Below are positions 24,379 to 33,957 of a stretch of 64,000 nucleotides of DNA, piece after piece (position 1 is the first letter of the stretch; each line of letters begins with the position of its first letter). This DNA is from an uncultured Bacteroidia bacterium (GTDB lineage: Bacteria > Bacteroidota > Bacteroidia > Bacteroidales > F082). The notes below the pieces were generated by a model. The model had not been told where the DNA came from. It did no database searches and saw only the letters and a program-made list of their open reading frames with translations. The stretch is from NCBI GenBank assembly GCA_902786745.1, contig CADADR010000003.1:186001-250000 (forward strand). The letters are read 5' to 3'. Both the position numbers and the translations under genes were made by a program.

Positions 24379-26166
24379 TCAATCCAATTTCAGGACGGCA
24401 AGGAACGCCGACTGTGGCACTTCGACGTTGCCGATCTGACGCATGCGTTTCTTACCTGCCTTCTGTTTTTCGAGCAGTTTGCGTTTACGGGAGACGTCAC
24501 CGCCGTAACACTTTGCCGTCACATCCTTACGCACCTGCCGCACCGTTTCGCGGGCGATGATCTTCGCGCCGATGGCCGCTTGAATAGCAATGTCGAACTG
24601 GTGACGTGGTATCAATTCCTTCAGCTTCTCGCACATGCGGCGACCGAAGTCGTAGGCATGACCACGGTGAATCAAAGTCGACAAGGCGTCGACAGACTCG
24701 CCGTTTAGCATGATGTCGAGTTTCACCAAGTCGGCATCTTGATAGCCGGCGATATGATAGTCGAAGGAGGCATAGCCCTTCGAGATGGATTTCAGCTTGT
24801 CGTAGAAGTCAAAGACGATTTCGCTCAACGGCATCTGGAAGGTCAGCTCCACACGGTCGGTGGAGAGGTAGACCTGGTTTTTCAACACGCCACGACGGTC
24901 GATGCAGAGCGTCATGATGGGTCCGGTGAACTCGTTCTTCGAGATGATTTGCGCGAGGATATAAGGTTCTTCGATATGGTCGATCTTGGTCACCTCGGGC
25001 AAGCCGCTGGGGTTGTGCACCTCGATCATCTCGCCATCGGTCTTGAAGCACTTGAACGACACGTTGGGCACCGTGGTGATGACATCCATGTCGAACTCGC
25101 GGTCGAGGCGTTCCTGCACAATCTCCATGTGCAAGAGGCCCAAGAAGCCGCAACGGAAGCCGAAGCCCAGTGCGGCCGACGACTCTGGCTCCCAAACCAA
25201 GGAAGCGTCGTTGAGTTGCAGCTTCTCCAACGAAGCGCGCAGCTCCTCATAGTCGTCCGCGTCAACGGGATAGATACCCGCAAACAGCATGGGTTTCACG
25301 TTCTCAAAGCCCGCCACCGGTTCGGCACAGGGGCGTTCGACATGCGTGATGGTGTCGCCCACCTTGACCTCCTTTGAGGTCTTGATGCCCGAGATGATGT
25401 AGCCCACGTCGCCCGCAGAGAGTTCCTGCTTAGGCACTTGCTTCAGCTGCAACACACCAATCTCGTCGGCGTTGTATTCCTTACCCGTGGCGAAGAACTT
25501 CACCAAGTCGTTGGTATGCATCGTGCCGTTCATGATACGGAAATAGGCGATGATGCCACGGAACGAGTTAAACACCGAGTCGAAGATAAGGGCTTGCAGC
25601 GGTGCTTCGGGGTCGCCCTTCGGGCATGGGATGCGCTCCACGATAGCATCGAGCACAGCAGGCACGCCTTCGCCTGTTCGGGCGCTGACCTTCAGGATCT
25701 CGCTCGGGTCGCAGCCCAAGAGGTCCACCATCTGGTCTTCCACAATGTCGACCATGGCGCTGTCCATGTCGATCTTGTTCATTACGGGGATGATCTCAAG
25801 GTCGTGTTCAAGGGCAGAATAGAGATTGGCAATGGTCTGGGCCTGAATGCCTTGTGTGGCATCCACCACCAATAATGCACCTTCGCAAGCCGCGATGCTG
25901 CGCGACACCTCGTAGGAGAAGTCGACGTGACCAGGAGTATCGATGAGGTTGAGGGTGTATTCCTCGCCCTTGTAGTTGTATTTCATCTGGATGGCGTGGC
26001 TCTTGATGGTGATGCCGCGCTCACGCTCAAGGTCCATATCGTCGAGCACCTGGTCGACCAATTCCTTGGAGTTGAGGGTATGTGTCAGTTCCAAAAGCCT
26101 ATCGGCCAAGGTCGATTTGCCATGGTCGATATGGGCAATGATGCAAAAATTTCGGATGTTTTTCAT
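24379..26166 (-). CDS. lepA: Elongation factor 4 (LepA)
   Basis: 595-residue translational GTPase that acts on stalled or misassembled ribosomes. Start at ATG 26166, giving [26 protein letters not shown], exactly the family N-terminus and length; an open frame continues 38 codons upstream but crosses the promoter. G1 is AHIDHGKST, switch [10 protein letters not shown]3 DTPGHVDF, G4 NKID. The C-terminal domain reads [22 protein letters not shown]. It is divergent from rel. Confidence 0.97.
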   Translation of the reverse strand: MKNIRNFCIIAHIDHGKSTLADRLLELTHTLNSKELVDQVLDDMDLERERGITIKSHAIQMKYNYKGEEYTLNLIDTPGHVDFSYEVSRSIAACEGALLVVDATQGIQAQTIANLYSALEHDLEIIPVMNKIDMDSAMVDIVEDQMVDLLGCDPSEILKVSARTGEGVPAVLDAIVERIPCPKGDPEAPLQALIFDSVFNSFRGIIAYFRIMNGTMHTNDLVKFFATGKEYNADEIGVLQLKQVPKQELSAGDVGYIISGIKTSKEVKVGDTITHVERPCAEPVAGFENVKPMLFAGIYPVDADDYEELRASLEKLQLNDASLVWEPESSAALGFGFRCGFLGLLHMEIVQERLDREFDMDVITTVPNVSFKCFKTDGEMIEVHNPSGLPEVTKIDHIEEPYILAQIISKNEFTGPIMTLCIDRRGVLKNQVYLSTDRVELTFQMPLSEIVFDFYDKLKSISKGYASFDYHIAGYQDADLVKLDIMLNGESVDALSTLIHRGHAYDFGRRMCEKLKELIPRHQFDIAIQAAIGAKIIARETVRQVRKDVTAKCYGGDVSRKRKLLEKQKAGKKRMRQIGNVEVPQSAFLAVLKLD

Positions 26167-26174
26167 TATGGGCG

Positions 26175-26182
26175 CAAAAATA
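26175..26182 (-). promoter_or_regulatory. Promoter -7 box for lepA
   Basis: TATTTTTG on the minus strand, 9 bases before the lepA start codon, so the leader would be very short. Confidence 0.55.
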
Positions 26183-26226
26183 CAAAAAAAATCCTCGTTC
26201 CTTGACTCATAAAAAAGGATTATGCA

Positions 26227-26234
26227 TAATTTTG
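26227..26234 (+). promoter_or_regulatory. Promoter -7 box for rel
   Basis: TAATTTTG followed by GCAG. A TTG at 26202-26204 is suitably placed as the -33 element. The start codon lies at 26258. Confidence 0.6.
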
Positions 26235-26257
26235 CAGTCTGAAAAAGAAGATTGCCT

Positions 26258-28450
26258 ATGACGCCCATTTTACCCGACACCTATTCCAAAGAAGAGAAAG
26301 AAGAAATCGAGCGACGACACCAGCGCCTCATTGACGCTTGGCAGACGCGCAAGGAAGCCCAAGACCTAGAAGCCGTCGACAAGGCGTTCTACTTCGCTTG
26401 CGAGGCCCACAAAGACCAACGTCGACGCTCGGGCGAGCCTTACATCTACCATCCCATCGAAGTGGCCACCATCGCCGCTCACGACATCGGACTAGGCCGC
26501 ACCTCCATCATCTGCGCCCTGCTCCACGACGTGGTGGAAGACACGAAATACACCCTCGACGACATCCGTGAGATGTTTGGCGAAAAGGTGTCGCGCGTGG
26601 TGGACGGGCTCACCAAGTTTGCCAACCTCGAAGGTGCCGAGAGCGCCCAGGCCGAAAACTTCAAGAAAGTCATCTCCTCGCTGTCGTACGACATCCGCGT
26701 GGTGCTCATCAAACTCTCCGACCGTCTGCACAACATGCGCACTTTGGACTCGATGCCCAAGCACAAACAGCTGAAGATCGCTTCGGAGACCACCTATATC
26801 TATGCTCCCCTCGCCTATCGTCTTGGACTTCATGCCATCGAAATCGAGTTGGAAGATTTGTCCTTCAAATACACCAACCCCACTATTTACAACAACATCC
26901 GCAAGCGCATGGACGACGTGCGTGGCAAACGCATGGGTGAGTTGCGCGACTTCATCGCCCCCATCGAGGCCGAATTGGCGAAAAACGGCATCAAGGCAAG
27001 AGCAGAAATCAAGGAACGCTCAGTTAATTCGGTCTGGAAACGCATGATGGACAAGGAGTTGGCTTTTGAGGACCTCTATGGCTCCTTCATTGTCCGCCTC
27101 ATCACCGACTGCCCGAAAGAACAGGAACGCATGGAGTGCTGGAAGATCTACGCTGTGCTGACCAACTGCTACCGTCCTTACACCAAGAAGCTGAAGGACT
27201 GGATCTCGTTCCCGAAAGCCAATGGTTACGAGAGCCTTCACGCCGTGGTGATGGGCCAAACAGGCAACTGGGTGGAGGTGCAAATCCGCAGCCAACGCAT
27301 GGAGGAGATTGCCGAGAAAGGCTTCTCCGCCTATTGGAAATACAAGACCGACAACGATACCACCGAGAGCGGCTTCGACGAATGGCTGAAGAAGGCCCAG
27401 GACCTCATCGGAGGCGACTCCGACAACGCCATCGAGTTTGTCGACAACTTCAAGCTCGACCTCTTCTCTGACGAGATCTATGTCTTCACCCCGCAAGGCA
27501 AGATGATCACACTGCCGAAGGGCTCCACCGTGCTCGATTTCGCCTACAATATCCACAGTGAGATTGGTGACCACAGCATTGCAGCCAACGTCAACAACCA
27601 ACTGGCGCAACTCGACCGCAAGCTTGTCAAAGGTGACCAAGTGGAGATCATCACCTCCGAATCGCAACACCCACAAGAGAAATGGTTCGAGTTCCTAGCT
27701 ACAGCCACAGCCAAGTCAAGGCTTAAGAGCGGCATCAAGGAATACCGTCGTGGCTTCCGCGAAGAAGGCGAGCAAAAATTTGAGGCCATCATGAAAAAAC
27801 TCGACATGGAGCCTTCGAAAGCCAATCGCAACCAAGTGATGACGGCCGAGAACCTCACTAGCTCCATCGACTTCTATTATAACGTTGCCACCGACAAAAT
27901 CGACGAACGCCTCATCCGTAGCGTGCTGAAGCCTCAGCCGAACGGCAGCTTCGTGCGTTACCTCACCTTCGGCCTCTTGGGCAACAGCAGCAAAGACAAA
28001 GACACGACCCCGTCCATCACCACCTCGGGCGAGTTCGACTTCAACGTGTCGACCTGCTGCAACCCCATCCCAGGCGACGATGTCATCGCCTTCAACTTCC
28101 CAGGCGAGCCACTACAAATCCACCGCAGCAACTGCCCCAAGGCCATACAGCTATCGTCCCGCTACGGCAACAACATCGTGAAAGCCAAATGGCAACCTAA
28201 GAGCGAGATCGCCTTCCTCGCCGATCTGAAAATTACCGCTTTAGACTCGGCCGGACTGCTCCACCGCATGACCAACCTGCTCTCCAACGAGATGAAACTC
28301 AACCTGCACATGCTCCACATGGAAGCCAAACAAGACGTGGTGGAAGCCACCATCTCCATCTATGTGCATAACACCAAAGAACTCGATGACCTGATGGCCA
28401 AACTGAACCAGCTGAAGGAGATACAGAAAGTGGTGCGCAAGAACAATTAA
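26258..28450 (+). CDS. rel: RelA/SpoT family (p)ppGpp synthetase/hydrolase
   Basis: 730-residue long Rel enzyme controlling the stringent-response alarmone. Start at ATG 26258 rather than the TTG six bases earlier. HD hydrolase domain: YHPIEVA and [10 protein letters not shown] with His90-Asp91 intact, so hydrolysis is expected. Synthetase domain about 240-350: [27 protein letters not shown] and [19 protein letters not shown] domain [19 protein letters not shown] zinc-finger-like segment has [12 protein letters not shown], and an ACT domain closes the protein. It is divergent from lepA and precedes fur. Both domains look complete, so it is probably bifunctional. Confidence 0.95.
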   Translation: MTPILPDTYSKEEKEEIERRHQRLIDAWQTRKEAQDLEAVDKAFYFACEAHKDQRRRSGEPYIYHPIEVATIAAHDIGLGRTSIICALLHDVVEDTKYTLDDIREMFGEKVSRVVDGLTKFANLEGAESAQAENFKKVISSLSYDIRVVLIKLSDRLHNMRTLDSMPKHKQLKIASETTYIYAPLAYRLGLHAIEIELEDLSFKYTNPTIYNNIRKRMDDVRGKRMGELRDFIAPIEAELAKNGIKARAEIKERSVNSVWKRMMDKELAFEDLYGSFIVRLITDCPKEQERMECWKIYAVLTNCYRPYTKKLKDWISFPKANGYESLHAVVMGQTGNWVEVQIRSQRMEEIAEKGFSAYWKYKTDNDTTESGFDEWLKKAQDLIGGDSDNAIEFVDNFKLDLFSDEIYVFTPQGKMITLPKGSTVLDFAYNIHSEIGDHSIAANVNNQLAQLDRKLVKGDQVEIITSESQHPQEKWFEFLATATAKSRLKSGIKEYRRGFREEGEQKFEAIMKKLDMEPSKANRNQVMTAENLTSSIDFYYNVATDKIDERLIRSVLKPQPNGSFVRYLTFGLLGNSSKDKDTTPSITTSGEFDFNVSTCCNPIPGDDVIAFNFPGEPLQIHRSNCPKAIQLSSRYGNNIVKAKWQPKSEIAFLADLKITALDSAGLLHRMTNLLSNEMKLNLHMLHMEAKQDVVEATISIYVHNTKELDDLMAKLNQLKEIQKVVRKNN

Positions 28451-28490
28451 AAATAATGCTTATTATTTAGAATTGTTCTGAAAAAATACT

Positions 28491-28498
28491 TATCTTTG
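28491..28498 (+). promoter_or_regulatory. Promoter -7 box for fur
   Basis: TATCTTTG then GCGCC, 23 bases before the ATG at 28521. A TTG at 28473-28475 may be the -33 element. Confidence 0.6.
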
Positions 28499-28520
28499 CG
28501 CCAACATCACGACTAGAAAA

Positions 28521-28964
28521 ATGAAAGACTCATTTGACAATACCTATCTGGCTGTCAAGAAGTTATTCATCGATTACCTACAGCGGAGGAAGTTACGCAA
28601 GACCCCCGAGCGCTTTGCTATCCTGAAGGAGATTTACTCGACCAACGGGCACTTCGACATCGACTCGCTGTATAACCAGATGAAAGACAACAAGTACCGC
28701 GTCAGTAGGGCTACACTATACAACACCATCGACCTCCTCCTGGACTGTGGGCTTGTCATCAAACACCAGTTTGGGCACAACTGCGCACAATACGAGCGCT
28801 CCTACAAGTTCCGCCAACACGACCATTTCATTGATTTGGAAACGGAGACCGTCATGGAGTTTTGTGACCCGCGTTTGCTTGAAATTCAAAGATCGATTGA
28901 GGAGCAATTGGGTGTTGAGATTACGCATCATTCGTTGATTTTTTACGGACATAAGAAAAGTTGA
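28521..28964 (+). CDS. fur: Fur family transcriptional repressor
   Basis: 147-residue metal-dependent repressor. Winged helix at about 20-85 (RKTPERFAILKEIY, then ISRATLYNTIDLL-like recognition helix VSRATLYNTIDLLLDCG). Metal-binding residues are visible in FRQHDHFIDLETETVMEFCDP and in THHSLIFYGH near the end. The CxxC zinc motifs of many Fur proteins are missing, as in other Bacteroidota Fur. The gene is directly upstream of purA, a conserved order in this phylum. The regulated metal (iron, zinc or peroxide response) cannot be told from sequence. Confidence 0.9.
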   Translation: MKDSFDNTYLAVKKLFIDYLQRRKLRKTPERFAILKEIYSTNGHFDIDSLYNQMKDNKYRVSRATLYNTIDLLLDCGLVIKHQFGHNCAQYERSYKFRQHDHFIDLETETVMEFCDPRLLEIQRSIEEQLGVEITHHSLIFYGHKKS

Positions 28965-28996
28965 GAGTTTAGAGTTTAATAGATAATATATTTATA

Positions 28997-30274
28997 ATGA
29001 ACAAAATAGACATTCTTTTAGGTTTACAATGGGGCGATGAAGGCAAAGGCAAGGTGGTCGATGCCCTCACCCCGAATTATGACATCGTTTGCCGCTTCCA
29101 AGGCGGTCCCAACGCTGGTCATACCATTGAGTTTGAAGGCAAGAAATTCGTGTTGCACAACATCCCATCGGGCGTGCTCACCCCGGGTTGCGTCAACCTC
29201 ATCGGCAACGGCGTCATCATCGAGCCGCATATATTAAAAGGTGAGATCGAAGGTCTGCGCGAGGCTGGCTTCGACTTACGTAAAACCTTGATGATCGCCA
29301 ACCGCGCCCATCTCATCCTGCCCACTCACCGCGCCATGGATGCCGCCAACGAGAAGGCTTTGGGCAAGATGAAAGTCGGCACCACGCTGAAAGGCATCGG
29401 CCCGACCTATACCGACAAGACCGCCCGTAGAGGCTTGCGCATCGGTGACATCAACTCGGCTGACTTCCGCGAGAAATACGAGAACCTGAAAAAGGCCCAT
29501 CTCCAACAAATCGCTGGCCTCGGCTTCGAGATGCAGGGCTTCCAACTCGACGGCCTCGATTTCACCGAGTACGAGAAACTGTGGTTCGAAGGCGTCGAAT
29601 ACCTGAAACAATATCAGTTCGTCGATGGCGAATACTTCATCAACGAGGCTCTTGACAACGGCAAGAAAGTGCTGGCCGAAGGTGCCCAAGGCTCTATGCT
29701 CGACGTGGACTTCGGCAGCTATCCTTTCGTGACTTCATCGAATGTCATCGCCGCTGGTGTTTGCTCCGGCTTAGGCGTTGCCCCGAGCCGTGTGGGCAAG
29801 GTGTATGGCATCTTCAAGGCCTACTGTACCCGAGTGGGCACAGGTCCCTTCCCCACTGAGTTGTTCGATGAGACGGGCGAGATGCTCCGTCAAAACGGTC
29901 ATGAGTTTGGCGCCACCACCGGTCGTCCGCGCCGCTGCGGCTGGCTCGACCTGCCTGCACTGAAGTATGCCGTCATGCTCAGCGGTGTCACCGACCTGAT
30001 GATGATGAAGAGCGACGTGATGGATGACTTCGCCACCCTGAAAGTCGCCACGGCCTACCGCTACAACGGACAAGAGACCAAGCACCTGCCTTTCGCCGCC
30101 TGCACCGAGACCATGGAGCCCGTCTACACCGAAATCCCTGGCTGGCAACAGAAGATAGAAGGCAAGATTCCGCAGAAATTAGAAGATTACATCAAATTCA
30201 TTGAGAATTACGTCGGCGTGCCGATCAAATTCGTTTCGTACGGACCCGACAGAACACAAAACATTTTGAGATGA
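28997..30274 (+). CDS. purA: Adenylosuccinate synthetase
   Basis: 425-residue enzyme joining IMP and aspartate with GTP, the first committed step to AMP. QWGDEGKGKVVD near the N-terminus carries the catalytic Asp14. GGPNAGHTIEF carries the catalytic His42. Further motifs: GIGPTYTDKTAR, EGAQGSMLDVDFGSYPFVTSS, TTGRPRRCGWLDLPAL and the terminal SYGPDRTQNI. Full length. Its stop overlaps the start of the ATP-grasp gene (ATGA). Confidence 0.98.
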   Translation: MNKIDILLGLQWGDEGKGKVVDALTPNYDIVCRFQGGPNAGHTIEFEGKKFVLHNIPSGVLTPGCVNLIGNGVIIEPHILKGEIEGLREAGFDLRKTLMIANRAHLILPTHRAMDAANEKALGKMKVGTTLKGIGPTYTDKTARRGLRIGDINSADFREKYENLKKAHLQQIAGLGFEMQGFQLDGLDFTEYEKLWFEGVEYLKQYQFVDGEYFINEALDNGKKVLAEGAQGSMLDVDFGSYPFVTSSNVIAAGVCSGLGVAPSRVGKVYGIFKAYCTRVGTGPFPTELFDETGEMLRQNGHEFGATTGRPRRCGWLDLPALKYAVMLSGVTDLMMMKSDVMDDFATLKVATAYRYNGQETKHLPFAACTETMEPVYTEIPGWQQKIEGKIPQKLEDYIKFIENYVGVPIKFVSYGPDRTQNILR

Positions 30275-31422
30275 TCATTTTAGAAAAACCATACGTTTCC
30301 GCCCCATTGGTGGCGTATTTGGAAGAGAAACAAATCCCCGTTTTACATAACGACATGGCCGAGGTGCTGAAAAGTCAAGGCCATCACCTAAACCTTTTGG
30401 ACGATAAGGCTTTCGTTGAGAAATACGAGCAAAGCCATCAGTTGTATGCCGTCTCGGAAAATGCTTTGGTGTGGCTCTATGCCCAGCTGCCCGAGTCGGA
30501 GCTAGTGAAAAAGGTCAAGATATTGAAGGACAAGGCCGCTTTCCGTCGCATCTGCCAGCAAATCTATCCCGACTTCTATTACAAAGAGGTGGAGATGAAA
30601 GCCTTGCGCAGCCTCAACCCGGATGAGTTGCCACTGCCTTTGGTGCTGAAACCCGCTGTGGGATTCCTAAGCGTGGGCGTGTACATCGTCCGCAACAAGG
30701 CAGAATGGCAAGCCGCTTTGGATGACATCGACCAAAACTTCGCCAAGCAATGTGCCGTATTCCCCGAGACCGTGGTACGCAGCGAGAAATTCGTGTTGGA
30801 ACAGTTCATCGAGGGCGAGGAATATGCCGTGGACGCCTACTATGATGCCGAGGGCAAACCCAACATCATCAACATCTTCCACCACATCTTCAAGAACGAG
30901 ACCGATGTGAGCGATCGCCTCTACTGCATGAGCAAGCAGATCTTCGAGGCCAACTATCCCGCCTTCAACCAGTTCTGCATCGACTTAAACGGCGTGCTCG
31001 GATTGAAGAACTTCCCGATGCATGTGGAGTTCCGCGTCGACAAGAACACGGGGCGCGCCATCCCGATTGAGGTCAACCCGCTGCGTTTTGCAGGCATGTG
31101 CCTCAATGACTTGACGCGTCACACCTGCCATCTACTGCCTGTGCAGGCCTACTTCGAAGGCACGCATCCCGACTATGCCACCATGTGGAACGGCATTGAG
31201 AATGATGTGTTCAGCTTCATTGTCCTAGACAAGCCCTACGACACAAACCGTGCCCTCGACTTCGAACGCATCAAGCGGCATTTCCACGGCGTGTTGGAAA
31301 CCCGCGACATCATGAACCCCGCCATGAGCGTGTGGGGCTTCCTGTTCACACAGACCACACCCGAGCATAAAGAGGAACTGAAAGAGATTCTGTTCTCTTC
31401 GTTGGAAGAGTTTATGGTTTAG
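30271..31422 (+). CDS. ATP-grasp ligase of unknown substrate
   Basis: 383-residue ATP-grasp protein. The nucleotide-binding strand LPLVLKPAVGFLSVGVYIV lies at about 117-136, a central EQFIEGEEYAVDAYYDAEG at 183-201, and the magnesium-binding EFRVDKNTGRAIPIEVNPLRFAG at 258-280. These give a complete ATP-grasp core, so it should join a carboxylate to an amine through an acyl phosphate. The N-terminal domain (1-75) is not one I recognise. The start overlaps the purA stop by four bases (ATGA), so translation is coupled to purA. No signal or membrane segment, hence cytoplasmic. The substrate cannot be told; carboxylate-amine ligation in purine or amino-acid metabolism is possible. Confidence 0.85.
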   Translation: MIILEKPYVSAPLVAYLEEKQIPVLHNDMAEVLKSQGHHLNLLDDKAFVEKYEQSHQLYAVSENALVWLYAQLPESELVKKVKILKDKAAFRRICQQIYPDFYYKEVEMKALRSLNPDELPLPLVLKPAVGFLSVGVYIVRNKAEWQAALDDIDQNFAKQCAVFPETVVRSEKFVLEQFIEGEEYAVDAYYDAEGKPNIINIFHHIFKNETDVSDRLYCMSKQIFEANYPAFNQFCIDLNGVLGLKNFPMHVEFRVDKNTGRAIPIEVNPLRFAGMCLNDLTRHTCHLLPVQAYFEGTHPDYATMWNGIENDVFSFIVLDKPYDTNRALDFERIKRHFHGVLETRDIMNPAMSVWGFLFTQTTPEHKEELKEILFSSLEEFMV

Positions 31423-31520
31423 TGGATGTGGAACTTCGGGACACGGGACTTGTCGTCGCTTTGCGCATTGGCTCCGCCGAATCTTCGATTTGCGAGGAAC
31501 GAAGCAATCCAGAAATAATA

Positions 31521-31556
31521 TTGAAAAAAGGTGGTAAGTTTACCACCTTTTTTCAA
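31521..31556. terminator. Long palindrome between the ATP-grasp and fic genes (probable bidirectional terminator)
   Basis: Arms TTGAAAAAAGGTGGTAA / TTACCACCTTTTTTCAA, 17 bp and perfect, around GT. A/T runs on both sides suit termination of the two convergent genes. Its inner core, GGTGGTAA / TTACCACC, is the same half-site as in the fic operator. The rest of the gap 31423-31520 holds no gene; it includes an imperfect inverted repeat with CTTCG / CGAAG ends at 31483-31504. Confidence 0.7.
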
Positions 31557-31561
31557 CATTT

Positions 31562-32632
31562 TTACATTGACGAAGTGATAAACACGCGCCAACCTCCCTC
31601 ATCATCACGTTCGATATATCCCTTTTCAATCATGGTTTGAATCATTTTCTGAAGAGCCGAGCGGTTGACCCCAGTCGCTTCCTGCAAAGTTGCGTATGTA
31701 GGATGACTATCAGTTAGCAATTCGTTTAGGATTTTTCCGTAGGTAGGCGTGCGGAACATGATTCTTTGTCCGTCATACCACCACAAATCCTCCGATTTCT
31801 CCGTCACGAAAAGCGTATCCATCTCTATCTCATGCGCCATGAGGTCTGTCATGTGCTTTTGGAAAGGCTTGATTTGCTTAATAGTGGCTTTGGCACCCAC
31901 CGTCGGCTCACTTCCCACCTTCAAATCAGAGCGATGCAAGGCTTCAAGATATTGCTGCTTTTGTCGACTTCGCACCACAATCATCGGATAACCATGCCTT
32001 GAAAGGATGAAATTCATCAGAAGTCGGGCTATGCGTCCGTTGCCATCTTCAAACGGGTGAATACGTATGTAGCGGTAGTGAAATAAAATGGCCAAATCAA
32101 CAGGCGACAAAGTACCGCTTTGTTCCGTTTGATTATACCAATCAACCAAATCAGTCATCAAAGCGGGTGTCTCCTCAGGAGAAGCATAGTCGAAACGGTC
32201 ACCATAGCGAGTAATTACACTGTTAGGACGGGTTTTGTACTGCCCCGCATGAATGACATAACTGGTCTGCACGCCCCCAGGGAGCGTTCTATATACAGTG
32301 TAATCCTCACGTAGCAACGTACGATGCAGAGTCCGAATAAAGTTTTGAGTGAGTGGCTTGTCTTGGTCGACAGCCTCAACGGTCATCATTTTCAGTCCCA
32401 CATTGCTCGCTTTCATCTCCTCATATTCCCGAAAATCAGCCTCACCGATGACCTTCCCGAACAGCAAAAGCAATTCGGTTTGACCGTATGTCAAAGTATT
32501 GCCTTCAATATGATTGCTGTTATAGTTGAAATCAACGGAAAACTTCCGACTCAACCTTTCTCGGTCTTTCTCCGACAAGGGTTGAATGGCGTTCCATTTC
32601 TCCAATGCTGCTTGCAGTTTTTTTGCTTCCAT
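31562..32632 (-). CDS. Fic family protein with C-terminal winged helix
   Basis: 356-residue Fic enzyme, a family that transfers AMP (or another nucleotide part) to target proteins. The active motif HPFEDGNGR is complete at 192-200. The N-terminal inhibitory motif is present (S39-N-H-I-E43-G44, pattern [S/T]xxxE[G/N]), so it is a class II, self-inhibited Fic protein. The C-terminal 75 residues form a winged helix-turn-helix (TYATLQEATGVNRSALQKMIQ, then GYIERDDEGGWRV), suggesting DNA binding. A promoter at 32693-32700 and a perfect palindrome at 32651-32672 support autoregulation. It neighbours a DUF262-HNH nuclease and an EcoRI-type methyltransferase. Whether it belongs with them or is independent is open. 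Confidence 0.92.
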   Translation of the reverse strand: MEAKKLQAALEKWNAIQPLSEKDRERLSRKFSVDFNYNSNHIEGNTLTYGQTELLLLFGKVIGEADFREYEEMKASNVGLKMMTVEAVDQDKPLTQNFIRTLHRTLLREDYTVYRTLPGGVQTSYVIHAGQYKTRPNSVITRYGDRFDYASPEETPALMTDLVDWYNQTEQSGTLSPVDLAILFHYRYIRIHPFEDGNGRIARLLMNFILSRHGYPMIVVRSRQKQQYLEALHRSDLKVGSEPTVGAKATIKQIKPFQKHMTDLMAHEIEMDTLFVTEKSEDLWWYDGQRIMFRTPTYGKILNELLTDSHPTYATLQEATGVNRSALQKMIQTMIEKGYIERDDEGGWRVFITSSM

Positions 32633-32650
32633 CTGTACAAAGATTTACAT

Positions 32651-32682
32651 TTACCACCAAATTTGGTGGTAACATTACCACC
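32651..32682 (-). promoter_or_regulatory. Palindromic operator upstream of fic
   Basis: Two TTACCACC half-sites in inverted orientation around AAATTT make a perfect 22-bp palindrome (32651-32672). A third, direct half-site TTACCACC lies at 32675-32682. They sit between the -7 box (32693-32700) and the start codon (32632), over the expected start of transcription, a classical repressor position. Binding by the Fic winged helix itself is inference. Confidence 0.65.
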
Positions 32683-32692
32683 ATTTTGGCGA

Positions 32693-32700
32693 CAAAAATA
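32693..32700 (-). promoter_or_regulatory. Promoter -7 box for fic
   Basis: TATTTTTG on the minus strand, directly upstream of the operator. Confidence 0.6.
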
Positions 32701-32743
32701 CAAATTTTTGCTGAATTGCATGGAATTAGCGCATTATTTTTCT

Positions 32744-32783
32744 AAAAAAGGTGGTAAGCTTACCACTATTTTGTGTGGTAAAC
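32744..32783 (-). terminator. GGTGGTAAGC palindrome behind the DUF262-HNH gene
   Basis: GGTGGTAAG / CTTACCACT (32750-32767) preceded on the plus strand by AAAAAA, that is, followed by a T run on the minus strand. It fits a terminator for the nuclease gene ending at 32798. A further GTGGTAA half-site lies at about 32774-32780. Same motif as at 31521-31556 and in the fic operator. Confidence 0.6.
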
Positions 32784-32797
32784 CGACTTTTGGCAGT

Positions 32798-33889
32798 TTA
32801 TTTCCCACTCTTCCGTCTATTACATTCCTTGCAGAGCATCTGACAATTCTCCGCAATGGTCTTGCCACCGAGGTGCCACGGCGTGATGTGGTCAGCCTCC
32901 ATCTGAGAAAGTTCGAAGTGTTGACCGCAATCAGCGCAGAAGCCCATCTGCCTTTCGTAGGCCGACAGTTTTTGCGCATCGGTGAAGGCTCGAATCGACA
33001 AGTATTTCTCTTTGCGTGTGAGGATATAAGGATAGATGCCCGTCTTTTTGGTTACATCGTCGTCGAGGATGAGGCGTTTCACTTCTTCGTCGATGGCTTT
33101 GCAGTCAAACACCTGGTCCTTGTATTGCTTGTAAAGCATCCCCCACTCCACGCCTTTCATGATTTTCTTGCGTTCCTTGGTTGGGCGGAACGAGGTCTCG
33201 ATCCAAGTGATGACCGATTGGAAGAACTGCCACAGCGGTGCGGCACTGGCATCATGCTGGTGGTTCGACATGTAAACCTCGATGTTGCCATCGGAAATCC
33301 AGTCGATGGCGGTTTCAAGGTAGTCCTGACGGATGGCAGAGCCGTTGAGGTAGTCGCTACCGATTTTTGCGGCAGGTGCACCGTTCTTGCTGAAATAGCG
33401 TTTGGCGTCGCTCACCCAACTGCCCGCATACACCGCGTTGCGCAGCTCCTGCTCGGTGAGCGCCTCTCCCGCGATGTTGATGGTGCGAAACCATTTCAGC
33501 TTCTCGCTGTCGGTGCCGCTACAGATGTAGATTTGCAACTCGTAGTTGAGGACTTGCTCCTGCTCATCGGGCTGGAGGTTGTGGAAATAGCGGAAGTTGA
33601 AGGCGAAGTCGCCGTTGACGTATTGGCAGATGCTGATGGTACGTTGCTGCCCGTCGATGATCTCGAAGGTGTCGTCGTCGCGCACAGCCCAATACATCAC
33701 ATTGAGCGGGAAGCCTTGGGTGAGCGTATCGATGACGGCATCGCGCTGTTTCTCCTTGTAGACGAACTCGCGCTGGTAGGGTGGGCGCACGTCGAGGCGG
33801 CCGCCATAGGCGCGCACGCCGTTTTCGTTGTTGTCCACGTAGCCTTTGGTCAGCTCGCGGACGGTGATTTTGTGTAGTTCTATGTTCAT
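32798..33889 (-). CDS. DUF262 and HNH endonuclease domain protein
   Basis: 363-residue protein combining a DUF262 (ParB/Srx-like NTP-sensing) domain with a C-terminal HNH nuclease, related to GmrSD-type modification-dependent restriction enzymes. DUF262: VRPPYQREFVYKEKQRD (residues 35-50) and the signature IIDGQQRTISI with DGQQR at 79-83. HNH: zinc Cys pairs C318/C321 and C353/C356, catalytic region MEADHITPWH (His334) and Asn348. All key residues are present. The nuclease is next to, and downstream of, an EcoRI-type methyltransferase on the same strand, separated by 192 bases with a repeated palindrome. A restriction role guided by methylation state is the likely reading. GmrSD enzymes usually carry DUF1524, not this HNH, so the exact type is open. 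Confidence 0.9.
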   Translation of the reverse strand: MNIELHKITVRELTKGYVDNNENGVRAYGGRLDVRPPYQREFVYKEKQRDAVIDTLTQGFPLNVMYWAVRDDDTFEIIDGQQRTISICQYVNGDFAFNFRYFHNLQPDEQEQVLNYELQIYICSGTDSEKLKWFRTINIAGEALTEQELRNAVYAGSWVSDAKRYFSKNGAPAAKIGSDYLNGSAIRQDYLETAIDWISDGNIEVYMSNHQHDASAAPLWQFFQSVITWIETSFRPTKERKKIMKGVEWGMLYKQYKDQVFDCKAIDEEVKRLILDDDVTKKTGIYPYILTRKEKYLSIRAFTDAQKLSAYERQMGFCADCGQHFELSQMEADHITPWHLGGKTIAENCQMLCKECNRRKSGK

Positions 33890-33919
33890 ATTCTCTTTGT
33901 TTGTCGCAAGGACTTACGT

Positions 33920-33957
33920 CGCCTGCTTAATATTGTGTCGTCCCTACGGGACTTGGT
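33920..33957. repeat. Direct repeat with GTCCCTACGGGAC palindrome, copy 1
   Basis: CGCCTGCTTAATAT, six or so variable bases, then GTCCCTACGGGACTTGG. The same two blocks recur at 34059-34094. The 101 bases between them contain no gene I can support. Confidence 0.7.

Noticed and set aside
31423..31640. Small plus-strand gene after the ATP-grasp gene
   Set aside because: The frame runs through the palindromic terminator and the fic 3' end and has no recognisable features.
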